Assembly: GCA_004194705.1 (NCBI GenBank)
Contig: SADC01000206.1
Location: 1 to 64,000, forward strand
Source: Ditylenchus dipsaci
Lineage: Eukaryota > Nematoda > Chromadorea > Rhabditida > Anguinidae
Length of the DNA stretch: 64,000 nucleotides
Reading direction: 5' to 3'
Within the stretch, counting starts at the first letter, position 1. Each line of letters begins with the position of its first letter. The translations under genes were made by a program, and so were the position numbers. The notes under the pieces are model-generated. The model did no database searches. It was not told where the DNA came from and worked only from the letters and a program-made list of their open reading frames with translations. Below are positions 1 through 11,249 of this stretch, in pieces.

Positions 1-109
1 AGGAAACAAAAAAGTCGGTGTCGAGAAAATTATCCAAAATAGGGCAGCTGACATATTCCGAGGAGTAAGATATCAAAGTATTTTTTTTGACCGATAATTC
101 TTTTTTCAA

Positions 110-1299
110 TTTCATGTTGGATTTCGAATGGCTGGTTGGAGAAGTCTTGAACAGAAATCAATTCGTGCTTAAGGCGTGTGACTACGACAGCTCAAAAGCC
201 ACCTGAAAATTACGCCGAGCTCATCGCTAAATTCATCGTTCTTGTGGAAAATCTTCGAAAGAAAAGCCTATTCTTCCATATTCGCTATGGATGAAACAGC
301 CGTTTGGTTTGACTGCCCCGACAATAGATGCATTGATACCAGGGGAGCCAGTGATGTAATGCTTAGGTCTCGAAAAATTTGAATTATAATTAATGCTAAT
401 TTAGTTTACAATAGTGACTACCGGTCATGAAAAAAGCGTTATAACAGTCTGCTTGACTGCTCGATCAGACGGCAAAAAGCTTCTTCCCTATGTTCTCGTA
501 AAAAGGAAGCGACCAGTGCCATCAATTGTCAGTAAATTCTAGGCAAGCTCGTCATCAATTGGGCCGGTTCAACATGGATGAATGATCCGATCACAGAAGA
601 CTATCTGAGCGAATCATTGGTGGTGGTCTATTCTCAGGCAAGCGATTATTAGTGTGGGATGCATTTGCAAGCCACAAAAAGCAGAGCAACAGCAGAGGTA
701 TTAAAAGAGCTAATGGTGGATGCAGCCTATATACCGGGTGGTTGCACAAAATTTATCCAGTAGCCAAATTTTACACTCGAATTGATCTCTTTCAAATATT
801 ACTATGAACTATTAAGGCGCCAGACGTGTGTTGGAACAAGCCATTCAAGGAGCGAATTCGACAGTTCTACACCACATGGATGAGCAATGGTGATCGTCAA
901 GAGTTCACAGCTGCGGGGAATCCAAAAGCTCCAGCACTAGAAGTGTCCTTGAATGGGTAGATCGGGCATGCAGGATCTTTCTAAAGACCTGATCATAAAG
1001 TCTTTTGAAGGTTTGATTTTAAACATGCCATCCCTATTTTGCTCTGTTTTTAGTCTGTGCAATCACTAACGACTGACGGGTCAGGTGACAACAGAATAAG
1101 TTGCTTTAAGCCAGAAGGATACATCGGGCCAAGAGTATTAGAACTTCTGCAAAACATCAAGTTGAATCGATTGGGCGAAGACGGAAGAATGATTACGAAG
1201 AAGCTGGATTCCGATGAAGAAGAGGAATGGAACTTGGAGAATGTTAATGATGAGGATGAATTGTTTTTGATGATTAAATTTTTGTTTGAACCGATCTGA
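110..1299 (+). pseudogene. Tigger/pogo transposase, DDE region, degraded
   Basis: Broken reading frames give the catalytic core of a pogo/Tigger DDE transposase. A stretch near 125-285 matches the DNA-binding tail of the copy at 33478-33714. It is followed by FAMDETAVWFDCPDN with the first catalytic Asp (about 285-320) and DTRGASDV, where an intron falls at the same place as in the second copy. The next exon (about 411-540) begins VTTGHEKSVITVCL. Pieces near 655-770 (LLVWDAFASHKK, then YIPGGCTKFIQ) carry the second Asp region, and PFKERIRQFYTTWM follows at about 840-890. The last intact frame (1057-1299) is acidic and stops at 1297. Stops and frameshifts make it non-functional as read. It is longer than the 32991-34022 copy, which lacks the middle of this domain. 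Confidence 0.8.
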
Positions 1300-1339
1300 T
1301 AAATTTGTTTGATGTATTCTTTGCATTTTGACTTCTAAC

Positions 1340-2530
1340 CAGTGTTGTTCCGGCGCCGGCGCTGCCCCGGGAAAAAACAGCGCCGGGCCGGCGCTCGGCG
1401 CGGGCCAATGAAAAATTTTGGTCGGCGCCGGCGCTGGCGCCGGCGCTAAAAATTTTCGTCCCGGCGCTATTTTTGAAGGATTATGACGCCGGCGCTGTTT
1501 CTAAAATTTAACAGGCTAAAATTGAGAAAAGACAATTATTCTTAATTTTAAACTAAATTATCAGAACTTTTGTGCTGCAATTTCTTTCATTTCTTCAAAT
1601 ATTTTATTTATTTTATTTATTTTCTTCAATTTTTTAGTTTATTTTTGTAACATACCAGGGTATCATATGCTATTGTTGAAAAAGTAATTCACAACAACTT
1701 TTATTTTCACAAGACTTATATGATTACCCATTCCTTCATGAATTTCCCTTTCTCTAATAACTCCACCTATATGGACTTATTTCTCAGCATAACGAAAATA
1801 CAGGGTGTTCGAGAAATCCACAGGGATTGAAATGGCTAAACTGTTTACGACAGCGAATTTCTTATTTCTGTTTCCTTCAATCATTTTCTCTTGACGGCAA
1901 TCATTTGGTGTATAATGTCAGAATACGGTTTCGCTTGGTCCCTTTGTGGTCCTGGTCTGTGGTGGCTCCTAGATGGCTTAAATCCGAAACAACAGGGGAC
2001 CAAGCAAAAATCATACTTTTGACATTATACACTTAACGAAACTGCGCGTCAAGAGAAAACGATAGTGAAAACAGAAATTCGTTATAGAAAAGGTTATAGC
2101 CATCTCAAATTCTGCGGATTTTTTAAAAACACCCGTATTTCAAAATTCACTCATCATGGGAACTAATAGAGCAAATATAAACGGTATGCTGCTAACCGAT
2201 ATAGATAACAAAAAATTTCATCAACCTCACTGTAAAAAAAACATACTGTTGAAAAAAATATGAATTTTTCATGAAATTTACAGCAAAAGCAAAAATTATC
2301 AAGCCGGCGCCGGCGTCGGCGCTGCCATGAACGCGGCGCTGGCGCCGGCGCTGGGGCATTTTTTTCAAAGAGGTCGGCGCGGCGCGGCGCTGGGGCATTT
2401 TTTCAAAAGAGGTCGGCGCCGGCGCCGGAGCCAAAATTTTTTAAGGAGGCGCTCGGCGCTGGGGCCTTTTCTCAGAAAGGGTCGGCGCCGCCGCTGGCGC
2501 CGGCGCCGATCCCGCCGCTGGACAACACTG
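1340..2530. mobile_element. hAT-type non-autonomous element with GC-rich subterminal arrays
   Basis: The ends are cagtgttgttcc and ggacaacactg in inverted orientation, flanked by a perfect 8-bp duplication cttctaac (1332-1339 and 2531-2538), the hAT hallmark. Both subterminal regions (1350-1500, 2300-2520) are dense in the word gccggcgctgg. No transposase is visible. The centre contains a smaller fold-back (about 1811-2125) with ggtgtataatgtc facing gacattatacac, related to the fold-back at 60381-60763. Confidence 0.9.
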
Positions 2531-2755
2531 CTTCTAACCTATAGCGAAATTTAATTGGCCCCCTTGGAGGGTGAAAAAGTTGGGGGGGGGGGGGGTTGTT
2601 CAATTGTTAGAGGGGGGTCTATTATTTTTCAACCCCCCTTCGAGGGGGGTCTATTAATAGAGGGGTTTATTATTTTTTTAAACACCCCCCTAGGGGGTCA
2701 ATAATTAGAGGGGGTCTATTAATAGAGGGGGTCAATTAATAGAGGTTTTACGGTA

Positions 2756-3515
2756 TGCATTTATGGTCAAGAGTAACTTCTCGAATCATGTCTAAGGTAA
2801 AGTATGTGCGCGCATCTCTAACTCTCAAGCCCCCTGCGCCCCTTCGGGGGCACAGGGGCTTGGGCTTGGAGTTGAGATGCGCACACCCACATACCTTAGA
2901 CACAAATCACTCGAAAGTGACTCTGGATGCATGAAAAAAGCAGGCATACCAGAGTTTATTCATGCGGTAGCCCCAGTATTCAAAACTATGTTCAACATCT
3001 TCTTGTTAAAGCGAAAACACAATAAGGAGTCTGTTTGCGGATGCAACAGACTACTCATTGTGAACACTTTAGCATCCTGACTCTTCATCCGATTTAGCAT
3101 CCGCAAACAGCATCCTCACCCAGAGTGTTCACAATGAGGAAACAGAATCTGCAAACAACACCCGCAATCTGTTTAAGCCTCCACACTCTGTTCACAATAG
3201 GGATTGAAGAGTCTGATTGAGGATGCTGCCTCCTCATTGTGTTTTCGCCTTTAGTGGCCCCTGTGTGATTAGTGGCCTCCTTATCCCTTCCCCTCCCTAT
3301 ACAGCCCTTAATCCCTTTTAAATTCAAAAGGCGCCAATTTAAATTTTTCAAATTTTGACTAAAAACCATGATACCCCCCTGTGGTTCGAAATTTTTTTTT
3401 CTCAACACCAAAAAACGCGCGCTTTCTCATGAAATCGGTCGAGAAACACGAATATGAAGTTATCTCCTCCACCTGATCAGTCCCCGTGGGGGGATTCTGA
3501 ACTCAAGCCCATAAA
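2756..3515. repeat. B fold-back element, copy 1 (split)
   Basis: This is part of a long inverted-repeat family seen whole at 53072-55198. The hairpin core aagccccctgcgcccc with its reverse complement lies near 2830-2870. The right arm runs through accatgatacccccctgtgg to the terminal ccccgtggggggattctg and ends near 3515. The left part is separated by the Tigger insertion and lies outside the window. A Harbinger-like MITE (3009-3250) sits in the arm. Confidence 0.75.
3009..3250. mobile_element. PIF/Harbinger-type MITE
   Basis: A short element flanked by TTA duplications (3006-3008 and 3251-3253), with inverted ends aagcgaaaacacaat and attgtgttttcgcct. The interior contains repeated gttcacaatgagga-like words reminiscent of the ends of the Harbinger element at 23060-24262. 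It has no coding capacity. Confidence 0.75.
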
Positions 3516-3540
3516 AACAACAAAAAATCCCAGTAAAAAA

Positions 3541-3870
3541 AGGTGTGCACCACTGGAATCGAACTTGAGAGTTAAAAATATTCGCTCCTCGATGTGCACC
3601 CCCACCCCTTTAAACTTTTCTTTAATTTTTTGAAAGTTTTTTTACGAGCGTGTAGCCGTGGATCTCAGCTTCTAGCGAGCCATTAAGTAATTGACTCAGG
3701 TATTCAAAAGTTGGAGAAAAAAGTTTTTGTATATACAAATTCTTTGAACAATTTGTTCCATATAATGATTTTTCTCTAACTTTTTTTCTGGTTATATTAT
3801 AGTAGCTTTTTTGGAATCGAACTTGAGATTTAAATTATTCGCTCCTCGATGTGCACCCCACCCTTTAAAA
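3541..3870 (-). repeat. Direct repeat with tRNA B-box-like motif (SINE remnant)
   Basis: A unit of about 55 bp (ggaatcgaacttgaga to gatgtgcacccc) occurs near 3551-3605 and again near 3811-3865. Read on the minus strand it contains gttcgattcc, the RNA polymerase III B box, so it probably derives from a tRNA-like SINE. No complete tRNA fold is evident. Confidence 0.4.
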
Positions 3871-4085
3871 TACCGGTATTTTGCCAACCCTATGCGAAAC
3901 TGTATTCATCATTGACTTCACTTCAGGACAAAGATGATTTCTTACACAAGAAATTGGGTATAAATCGTAAACATGTTAGAGTTATATCATTCTGCTCTCT
4001 TAAGCACTCTGCAATCAGTCGTGTCTACTATCTGCTCTCACAAAAAATCATTGACAAAGCTGATTTACTGGAAGTGTGTAAAAAC

Positions 4086-5151
4086 ATGGCGTCTACTGCT
4101 TCTCTTCTGCTCTCTGCTATTCAAGCCTTTCATTTGCTGATGTTCGCTCTCTGTTCGTGTCTTATCCTGTTGCAATGTGGCAAGGGCAAGTAAGTAATTT
4201 TGGGTTTAGTATTCTCACTACTGTTAAAATATCTTGTCTCAGGAAAGACAAGAAAGAGAAAAGAAGCCTGTTGAGCCAAAGAAGCCTGCTGCTGTTCCTG
4301 CCACTCCTGGTCTGCCTCCGCTACGCCTGCCTCTGCTCCCGCTCCTGGTGGCCCTGCTCCTCCTGCTACGCCTGCTGTCGTGCCTGCTCCTCCTGCCGCT
4401 CCCGCCCCTCCGCCGCGCCTGCTCCAGCTGCCGCTGCTCCTGCCGACAAGAAACCTGCAGAAGAAAAGCCTGCTGAGGAAAGAAGCCTGATGCAAAGGAA
4501 GCCGACAAGAAATCTACGTCAAAGAAAGAGGAAGCCAAGAAGGAAAAAGTCTGCGAAGGTCAGAAAACTTTTAGTGTTTTTCCAATTCATAGCGTTTATT
4601 CTTCCTTGTTCAGGAGGGCTCCAAGAAAGAGGACGACAAGAAATCTGCTTCCAAGAAGGATGATAAGAAATCTACCTCCAAGAAGGATGACAAGAAACCC
4701 GAAGAAGCCAAGAAAGATGATCCGAAGCTGATTCCAAGGATAAGAAGGATGACAAGGAGAAGAAGCCCGATTCCAAGGAAGGTGATAAGAAGGCTGGTTC
4801 AAAGAAGGCGAGAAGAAGTCTGGCTCCAAGGAGACGACAAGAAGTCGGCTCAAAGAAGGATGAGAAGAAGTCTGGATCAAAGAAGGACGAGAAAAAGGAC
4901 GACAAGAAGGAAAGCCGAAGAAAACAGATGACAAGGTTCTGGTTCTACATCTTGCTTGTCTTTTTAATTATATTTTATTTAGAAAGACAAGCCAGCGTCG
5001 AAGAAGGAGCCTAAGCGGATGACGCTAAGAAGGAGGCTGCTGCGGACAAGAAGGATGGCTCTAACAAGGAATCCAAGCAGGGTGACGCTTCCAAACAGGA
5101 CGACGCGAAGAAGGATAGGAAGAGGAGAAAGAAGACGACAAGAAGGAATAG
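4086..5151 (+). CDS. Secreted or membrane-anchored lysine-rich low-complexity protein
   Basis: Exon 1 (4086 to about 4190) starts MASTASLLLSAIQAF and continues with a hydrophobic run like a signal peptide or membrane anchor, followed by a gtaagt donor. Exon 2 begins after tgtctcag (about 4243) with ERQEREKKPVEPKKPA. It then becomes proline/alanine-rich, but this composition only continues if the frame is changed by one base three times. After an intron at about 4558-4612 the protein is almost wholly Lys/Asp/Ser (KKSASKKDDKKSTS and variants), again with single-base frame slips. Another intron (about 4934-4980) precedes a last K-rich exon ending at 5151. A polyadenylation signal aataaa follows at 5224. 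I do not recognise a family; the composition resembles highly charged, disordered proteins. Composition preserved across the slips points to sequence error or very recent decay. Confidence 0.6.
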
Positions 5152-5223
5152 CCTCTCAGTCAGAACATCTTCCTCTTCTCATTCGATTTGATGATTCATT
5201 GTTTGTGCCATGTATTGCTGACC

Positions 5224-5229
5224 AATAAA
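5224..5229 (+). terminator. Polyadenylation signal of the lysine-rich gene
   Basis: An aataaa hexamer 73 bases after the stop codon at 5151, followed by T/G-rich sequence. The left end of the outermost MULE begins about 55 bp further on. Confidence 0.5.
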
Positions 5230-6064
5230 ACTGTGAAATAATGTATTTTGTATGGCAATTGTCTAATAATAGTATTTCGTACAATCGCAGTTTAGGCATC
5301 CTTAAATATTTTAGGCATCCTTAAAAAGTTTAGGCCGGTACGTGTCAATTGTTCCCGGCGCCGATTGTTCCCGGCGACCGATTGTTCCCGGCCTATATAA
5401 AAGGGACAATCGTTCCGGCATATATAAAATGACCGATCGTTCCCGGCCTATGTAAAAGGGACAATGTTCCGGCATATGTAAAATGACCGATTGTTCCCGG
5501 CGACCGATTTTTCCCGGATCATATAAAAGGTATCCCTGGCTAATAAAGACAGTTTCTTTTTCAAGTTTTTGATTTATTTTCGTTATTGCTTTTGTTATTT
5601 ACCTTTTTGACCCATATTTACATCTTTTTATCTACAAATACTTTAGTGCTGATATGGATTTCAATTTCATCGCTAATGTTCTTGCGGTACAATTCTGGTA
5701 TACCCCAGCACTCAATTCTGGTATCCCCCCAGCACTTAATTCGGGTATACCCCAGCACTTAATTCGGGTACACCCATGATTTACCCCGTGATTGATAGCT
5801 GAGGATGTTAGCTACACGATGGTGTACAAATTTCTTGGTTTATGGATGCCCCCAATGGGCCGTGTCCGTAAACGCGGGGCGTGAAACGGTCCGTGTATTT
5901 CCACCCAATCGGCCGTATCCGTGTCCGTAAAACGGCCGCAAACACGGACGATTTTACGGACTACGACACGGGTGATTTTTTTGTTGGTACTGTTTTTTCG
6001 TTTGTACGATTGTTTTTATTTATTGTCCCTGGCTACCTTAATTATTATTTTTTATCAGCCCAAC

Positions 6065-6445
6065 ATGGATATCAAAACAGGAAAGAAGATTCTCAATGAT
6101 GACCTGATTGCTGTCATCCAAGGACATCCATACATCTACGACAAGTCGATGGACAAATATAAGACGCACGACAAGACTCAAACGTGGAAGGAAATTGCAC
6201 ATGTTGCTGGATTTCCCGGTTCGTCTTTCAAATGTGTTTTGCTAATTGATGTACTCATTATCGTTTGCTAAACTATAGATGGAAAAGGAGCCCAAATTCG
6301 ATGGAATAGCTTGCGCGATCAGTACACTAGAGAGCGAAAGAAGAGACCTAAAAGTGGAGACGGAGCAGAAGGCTGGGCATCTCAATGGCCGCACTTCACA
6401 GCTATGAAATTTATGCAAATGGCGGATTCTCCTCGGCACTATTGA
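6065..6445 (+). CDS. Harbinger-associated MADF/Myb-SANT-like DNA-binding protein
   Basis: Exon 1 (6065-6218) starts MDIKTGKKILNDDLIAVIQG and continues with HPYIYDKS, a typical MADF opening. The donor follows ttcccg, and a 60-bp intron ends in aactatag. Exon 2 (6279-6445) reads GAQIRWNSLRDQYTRERKK, the recognition helix region, then a tryptophan-containing GWASQWPHF. Known Harbinger elements encode such a protein alongside the nuclease; it helps bring the transposase to DNA. The frame stops at 6443-6445, just before transposase sequence, so the two proteins appear brought together by a deletion. Confidence 0.7.
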
Positions 6446-6453
6446 ATCTGGAC

Positions 6454-6719
6454 CTGAAATGGCGGACTGCATCACCAAAGCAATTGCGGCTCTTCACAAC
6501 TACTGCCTAGATGAATGCTCCATTGACCCGCTGAGGCTAGCCGATGAAAGAGACCAGTCAAATGGAATGTGGAGAAGACTGGTACCTGAAGCAGTTTTGT
6601 CAGCCGGTTGCAACTCGTCAAATCACTAGATCCGGATCGAGGCAATTTGCGTGCGTAACAAACTAGTGAATTTCGTTAATGGAGTTGGCGCTGTAGAATG
6701 GCAAGAAAGGATGTTGTAG
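6454..6719 (+). pseudogene. Harbinger transposase C-terminal fragment
   Basis: The peptide KAIAALHNYCLDEC is followed by DERDQSNGMWRRL and ends GAVEWQERML at the stop at 6717-6719. It aligns with the Harbinger fragment at 23411-23783 (CCALHNFLIDEG, then GAVEWQGRMI). One frame change lies near 6628. The DDE catalytic positions upstream are missing. Confidence 0.65.
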
Positions 6720-9053
6720 AATAGTAGGAAAAAAATGTTCTCTTGCTGAATGTCAATTAGTGAATAAATTTTGGTAGGCTGTATTGATGTTGTTCCGGCT
6801 CGTATCGAATCGTATTATAATAACGAATTTCCTTTTACTCATCTTTATCAGATTTCGGAAATTGACAGGATTAACTTAGGTTTTGAAATTAGTGCACAAA
6901 TAATTTGTCCAACGAATGTTCATTGAAGAAAGTACTAACCAATCAGATGAGCATAAAACTAGTTTTCGTTGTTTTGTGAGTTGCTAGGTACTGTTTCTCG
7001 CATTAGTTACACTTTTTGCTGCCTTTTGGTCAAATTCTCAAAAAATTTTTTTTTGCAAAATCCGTATTCTACACGGACCGTACAAAAACACGGTCCGTGT
7101 CGAAAAAGTATCAACTCTGCATTTCATATTTTCACAAAAAATTTCCGATGTTTTTTTACAGGAACGCTGCTCATGAATTGGGCGTTCGATTAAACTGAAA
7201 GCGGTATGCAAAAAAATTAATTTACCTGCTAACTAAAAAAATCGGCGCAAAAAATTGACGGACCGTATCACGGTCCGTTACACGGATACGGGCTCATTGT
7301 GTGGAAATCCACGGACCGTTTCACGCCCGACTTTACGGCCCGTTTTACGGACACGGATACGGCTCATTGTGCATGAAAATACGGTCCGTGTCACGGACGC
7401 GGACGCGACGGACACGGATGCATTGGGGCATCCCATTAGTATTACAAAAATGTATACCTTTTAATTAAAATAGAATTGAATCTTTTCGAGTGAAAATTGA
7501 ACACTCAAAAATGATTAAATTCTATTTTAATTAATGATATACACTTTGGTTGACTAAACCATGAATTTTTAACACCGTCATGTAGCTAACATCCTCAGCT
7601 TTCAATCGTGGGGTGAAGTGTTGGGTTATACCCGAATTTAGTGCTGGGGGTATACCCGAAATTGAGTGCTGGGGTATACCAGATTTAGCCGTTCTTGCTC
7701 GCATTGATCAAGGTGAGCAAGTGGTTGCTGAAAATGATGTAAGCTGTTAGTTATTATGCTCCATAATCAAAGATTATTTATGTGCTTTTAGGATGTCATT
7801 TCGATGGTCAAGTCAGAAAAGGGCAACGACATGGCTACACACCGCGGTTTTCGTTTCATGAAGCATCAGAAAAGTGAAAAAAGTGACATCCAACAGTCGG
7901 TCGACTTCTTCAAGATCTCAAAAGAATTCAGCGCTCGCATGACTTGACTACGAGCAATACTTGGCAGGAATGGCGGCTCCAAGAAAGCGCAGGATCTACA
8001 GAGAAGCTGATGCTAGAATCTTACAAAAATTGAGCGCTATCGTCAGACTAACCTCATTGATTACCTCCGTGGACTAGCTCACAATTTCGTGATGGATCAG
8101 TAGAATGTTATTGCTTGTTTCGTATTATTATCGTCGTTATTGTTTCGAAAGGACAATAAACTCAGTCATAAGCATTGATAAAGCGTATTTTTTCTAAGCG
8201 GGAGTACGCTCTATAGTACTGACAGTTTAGAACGGGTTTTCATGTAAACTGGGAACAATTGGTCCTTTTATACCAGCCGGGAACAATCGGTCGTCGGGAT
8301 GAATCGGTCGCCGGGAACAATCGGTCATTTTACATATGCCGGGAACAATTGTCCCTTTTATACTAGCCGGGAAGAATCGGTTATTTTATATATGCGGGAA
8401 CAATTGTCCCTATATAGGCCGGGAACAATCGTCGCGGGAACAATCGGCGCCGGGAACAATGGCCGTATCCGGGCTAGGACACTTCGCTATGGACAGTTCG
8501 CTATGGACAGTTCGCTATGATTTTTTAATGGACAGTTCGCTATGGACAGTTTGCTATGATTTTTGAAATGGACAGTTCGCTATGGACAGTTCGCTATGAT
8601 TTTTCAAATGGACAGTTCGCTATGGACAGTTCGCTATGGTTTTCCAATCGCCCTTTTCCTTAACAATGTCGACACTAAAAATATTTGTTCACCGTACCAC
8701 ATCACCTCTTCGTCACCCTTGCTACCTCTTTATGGAATTCCCGGTACATAGGCGTAAGTTTTATACATTTACAAGCATGTCCTTACTCACGCGAGCTTGT
8801 CATTTTAGGTAATTATGTCAAATAGATTCGAAAACATTTTAGAGTCTTTTTCAGCTTGTCCTAACGTCGCTTGCCTACCTTCCACTTTCCTATTTTATTC
8901 AACGAAGAATGACAAAATAAATGCGAGAAAAACAAAAACCAATAACATTGAGACAATAACACTTTTTTATTCTCATTTTTGTACTACATCGAAGTGAGAG
9001 TGCATATGCTGAATCATACCCATGGGTCTATCATATGTTAACGGAGTGTTGAC

Positions 9054-10205
9054 CTAAATAAGCCATTTCACTAGGTTTTCAAAATTAAAACGGATAACCT
9101 GCTCGTATTCGGCGGAGAAGAAGACAAACTTTGGCTTCTCATAGGGCTTGAAGAGAATGAAGTGTGTACTGGTAGAGACGTGCCGCCAAAATGAGTTCCT
9201 TCGAATGTCCCCATTCCTCAGGCTTCTGATGCTTATTTGCAATAATCAACGATTTCTTCTGGAGTGCCGAAGATCCGAGACCACTTTGTCTAAGCCATAA
9301 GCTGTTCGCGGACTTTCGATGGTAGTAACGGCTGCCTTTTACGAAGTGCGGAATTGACCTTAAGATATAATTTTAAAGCTGTCGACCAAAATGCAACAAA
9401 AGAAACCTATAGAGACAATACTTGTAGTACTCTAGCACTTCCAGAAGCTTCTCTTGTTGAGTTGGTGTTAGCGACGAACATACGACGAATCCTTTTATCA
9501 GCTCCAGACCGTTATTTCATTCGGACGGCGGTGTCAGCTGCAAAGCTCCTGTTTGACGTACAATTTTCTGGACCTCTGCTTCTTCCTGATATGCTGACAT
9601 CAGTCAATTGCTTGCACCTAAAAACTGACAATGAAGCTAGATCTAAATGGATGTAATAATACCTCTTTATTTAATGCTTGCTTCACATGAAACGAGCACA
9701 TTTTGACCTGAACATTCTTGAACTGAACTTTGAGTGACTTATAAGCAGCTGGCTCGCAATCAAGTTGGCAGACTTAGTCCGCATTTTTCCTAGCGGTTCA
9801 ACTGCCTCCGCTACTGTAAGCAATCATTACATTTTAAACAGAAATCCAAATAAATTTTACTTTTTCTCCACATCTTCTCATACAGGTTTCGATGTTTCCT
9901 CTCATCAGCACAGTGACAAGTGGCTCTTCCTCGCGCAACGTTGCAAAACTTCTTGAGTGCTCCAATGCTGTGGCAGGATGCGGCTTTCCTCATCTGCGAC
10001 AGATAATCTGCAAAAGTTTTCAGATAAGCAAGAGCGACAAGAACTTGTAAATACTACTTTGTCCATCGACCTTTCCAATATTTTTCTCTCGAGTTTGGCC
10101 ACGGAAGCAATTGTTTTTCGACAGCTCCAGTCGCCAGCTCAGCACCAAGACTTCTTTTTGCAGCTTTACCTCTCATCTTATAGTATGGACGAAATAAAAA
10201 CATGA
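9054..10205 (-). pseudogene. Minus-strand MULE transposase remnant
   Basis: The best-supported piece (about 9745-9680) reads AAYKSLKVQFKNVQVKMCSF followed by HVKQAL. It lines up with the segment around the second catalytic Asp of the 39811-41697 transposase (DFESAAINAASQMF, then CLFHLVKNA). Upstream frames lie at 9811-10200, with a possible intron near 9792-9861. Downstream frames at 9360-9655 and 9054-9242 end at a stop at 9054. A polyadenylation-like hexamer on the minus strand sits near 8965. Catalytic motifs cannot all be placed and the frames are broken. Confidence 0.45.
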
Positions 10206-10579
10206 TGAAAATCGAGATAAGCATACCTCGAATAGCTCCTTTGGACCCTCACAAAAATGAGTCGCGATGTTCCCAGACAATCCCAGCGCACTTCTCTGTT
10301 CACTCAACGGATAGCACTAAGCGACGGAATTGGCGTATCCTTAGAAACTCTTTTGGCGTCTCGAATTTTCCTGAATTCGGCACATAACTAGACGATCTTA
10401 GCTGTTCCATCCTTTCGTGGCTGAGAGTTCAACTGGACCATATGTAGCAGTGAGTTAACGGATTAATCGGACATGAAGTGAGGATAGAGTCTTGTTTCCC
10501 ACTTTTGATGAGTGCATCAGATCCACTTTCTGGTTAGCTTGCGGGCGGCACATTGCTTAAATTATTGTTATTGGAAACA

Positions 10580-10748
10580 ATTAAGTTAACTCTCGATATA
10601 GTGTAGCTGGGGGACCAGAAAAAATCTACACTGTATCGATTATATCGAGTACACTTAGCCAGTTTGGCTTAGGGGACTAAAAGGTTCAAAAAATATACAC
10701 TGTATCGAGATCTACACTATATCGAGGGTACACTGTATCGAACTGACT
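10580..10748. mobile_element. Pogo-like MITE, ctcgatatagtgtag type
   Basis: Inverted ends gttaactctcgatatagtg and cactgtatcgaactgac enclose about 170 bp. The sequence is an inverted relative of the MITE at 11250-11436 (shared words ccagtttggctta and tctacactatatcgag). It lies inside the gacagttcgctat MULE. Confidence 0.6.
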
Positions 10749-11249
10749 TGAATACAGGAAAAAAGAAAAATTTTGACTGCAAATTATTCGAAAACATATG
10801 ACAACAACTGGAGCACAACCACAGGATAACAGGAGACTGCAATATGATACAACCTAGACACAAAATATGATGAGAAATCATCATTAATTAGGAACTATAG
10901 CGAACTGTCCATAGCGAACTGTCCATTCGAAAAATCATAGCGAACTGTCCATAGCAAACTGTCCATTACAAAATCATAGCGAACTGTCCATAGCGAACTG
11001 TCCATTCGAAAAATCATAGCGAACTATCCATAGCGAACTGTCCTCATAGCGAAGTGTCGTTTTACCGCCGTATCCGAGTTTAGGCATCCATAAAGGTTTA
11101 GGCATCCAATCAATACTTTAGGCATCCATAAAATGTTTAGGCATCCTCAACTTTATTGATAACAACATGTATTGTGCATACAAGAAAGTTTTGCGCTACT
11201 TGTTTGTACTCCAACAGTTACCATACGACCCTCCCTCATCTAAAAAAAG

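Larger units (their letters stand above)
1..2755 (+). mobile_element. Pogo/Tigger-type DNA transposon, right part
   Basis: This is the 3' portion of a Tc1/mariner-superfamily (pogo/Tigger) element whose left end lies outside the window. It holds a decayed transposase (about 110-1299). Its right end is marked by stacked units such as ggggtctattaatagagg and the terminus tacggta at 2749-2755, the same terminus as the delimited Tigger at 32711-34307. A hAT element (1340-2530) is inserted between the transposase and the right end. The base after the terminus resumes the B fold-back family at a TA, so this Tigger probably jumped into a B copy. Confidence 0.75.
5843..7435 (+). mobile_element. PIF/Harbinger transposon, internally deleted
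   Basis: TTA duplications at 5840-5842 and 7436-7438 bracket inverted ends tggatgcccccaatgg and ccattggggcatccca-like sequence. The subterminal regions are rich in the words acggtccgtg and cgtgtccgta. It encodes a MADF (Myb/SANT-like) protein and the C-terminal end of a Harbinger DDE transposase in the same orientation. Confidence 0.85.
5686..7690. mobile_element. Non-autonomous MULE with ggtataccccagcac arrays
   Basis: The ends are ggtacaattctggtatacc and, inverted, ggctaaatctggtatacc, followed inward by tandem copies of ggtataccccagcac-like words and a long inverted arm (5780-5835 against 7545-7625, sharing taacatcctcagct). It is flanked by the 8-bp duplication gttcttgc (5678-5685, 7691-7698), exactly inside the first exon of the enclosing MULE transposase. 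It carries no gene of its own; a Harbinger is inserted in its middle. Confidence 0.8.
5654..8102 (+). pseudogene. FLYWCH-MULE transposase, head and tail only
   Basis: The first exon starts at 5654 (MDFNFIANVL) and is interrupted by the element at 5686-7690. It resumes at 7699 with RIDQGEQVVAEND and a gtaagc donor. The next exon, after gcttttag (about 7791), reads SEKGNDMATHRGFRF, the start of a FLYWCH-type zinc finger like that of the complete MULE at 39811. The catalytic core is absent. Sequence at 7955-8102 gives EQYLAGMAAPRKRR and, after a frame slip, DYLRGLAHN, matching the C-terminal tail of the other MULEs here. The interpretation is an internal deletion derivative; it cannot encode an active transposase. 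Confidence 0.65.
8472..11066 (-). mobile_element. MULE with gacagttcgctat terminal arrays
   Basis: The left array at 8472-8645 repeats ggacagttcgctat with gattttt spacers. The right array at 10898-11066 is its inverse. The ends are ggctaggacacttcgctatg and, inverted, ggtaaaacgacacttcgcta. A perfect 10-bp duplication gccgtatccg flanks it (8462-8471, 11067-11076), within MULE range. It is inserted at the extreme right end of the gttcccgg MULE. Minus-strand coding remnants resemble a MULE transposase. Confidence 0.85.
5336..11076 (+). mobile_element. MULE with gttcccgg terminal arrays, internally deleted
   Basis: The left array (5336-5525) and right array (about 8265-8471) are inverted tandem repeats of words such as gttcccggcgccgattg. 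The left end starts cggtacg and the right end, read inversely, cggatacgg. The 9-bp sequence agtttaggc flanks both sides (5327-5335, 11077-11085), although it is also part of the repeat word of the host array. Nested inside are a second MULE (8472-11066), which duplicated the last 10 bp of this element, and another at 5686-7690. The coding remnant is a FLYWCH-MULE transposase reduced to its head and tail. Confidence 0.75.

Noticed and set aside
2192..2554. Ala/Arg/Pro-rich frames on both strands
   Set aside because: They translate the gccggcgctgg array of the hAT terminus.
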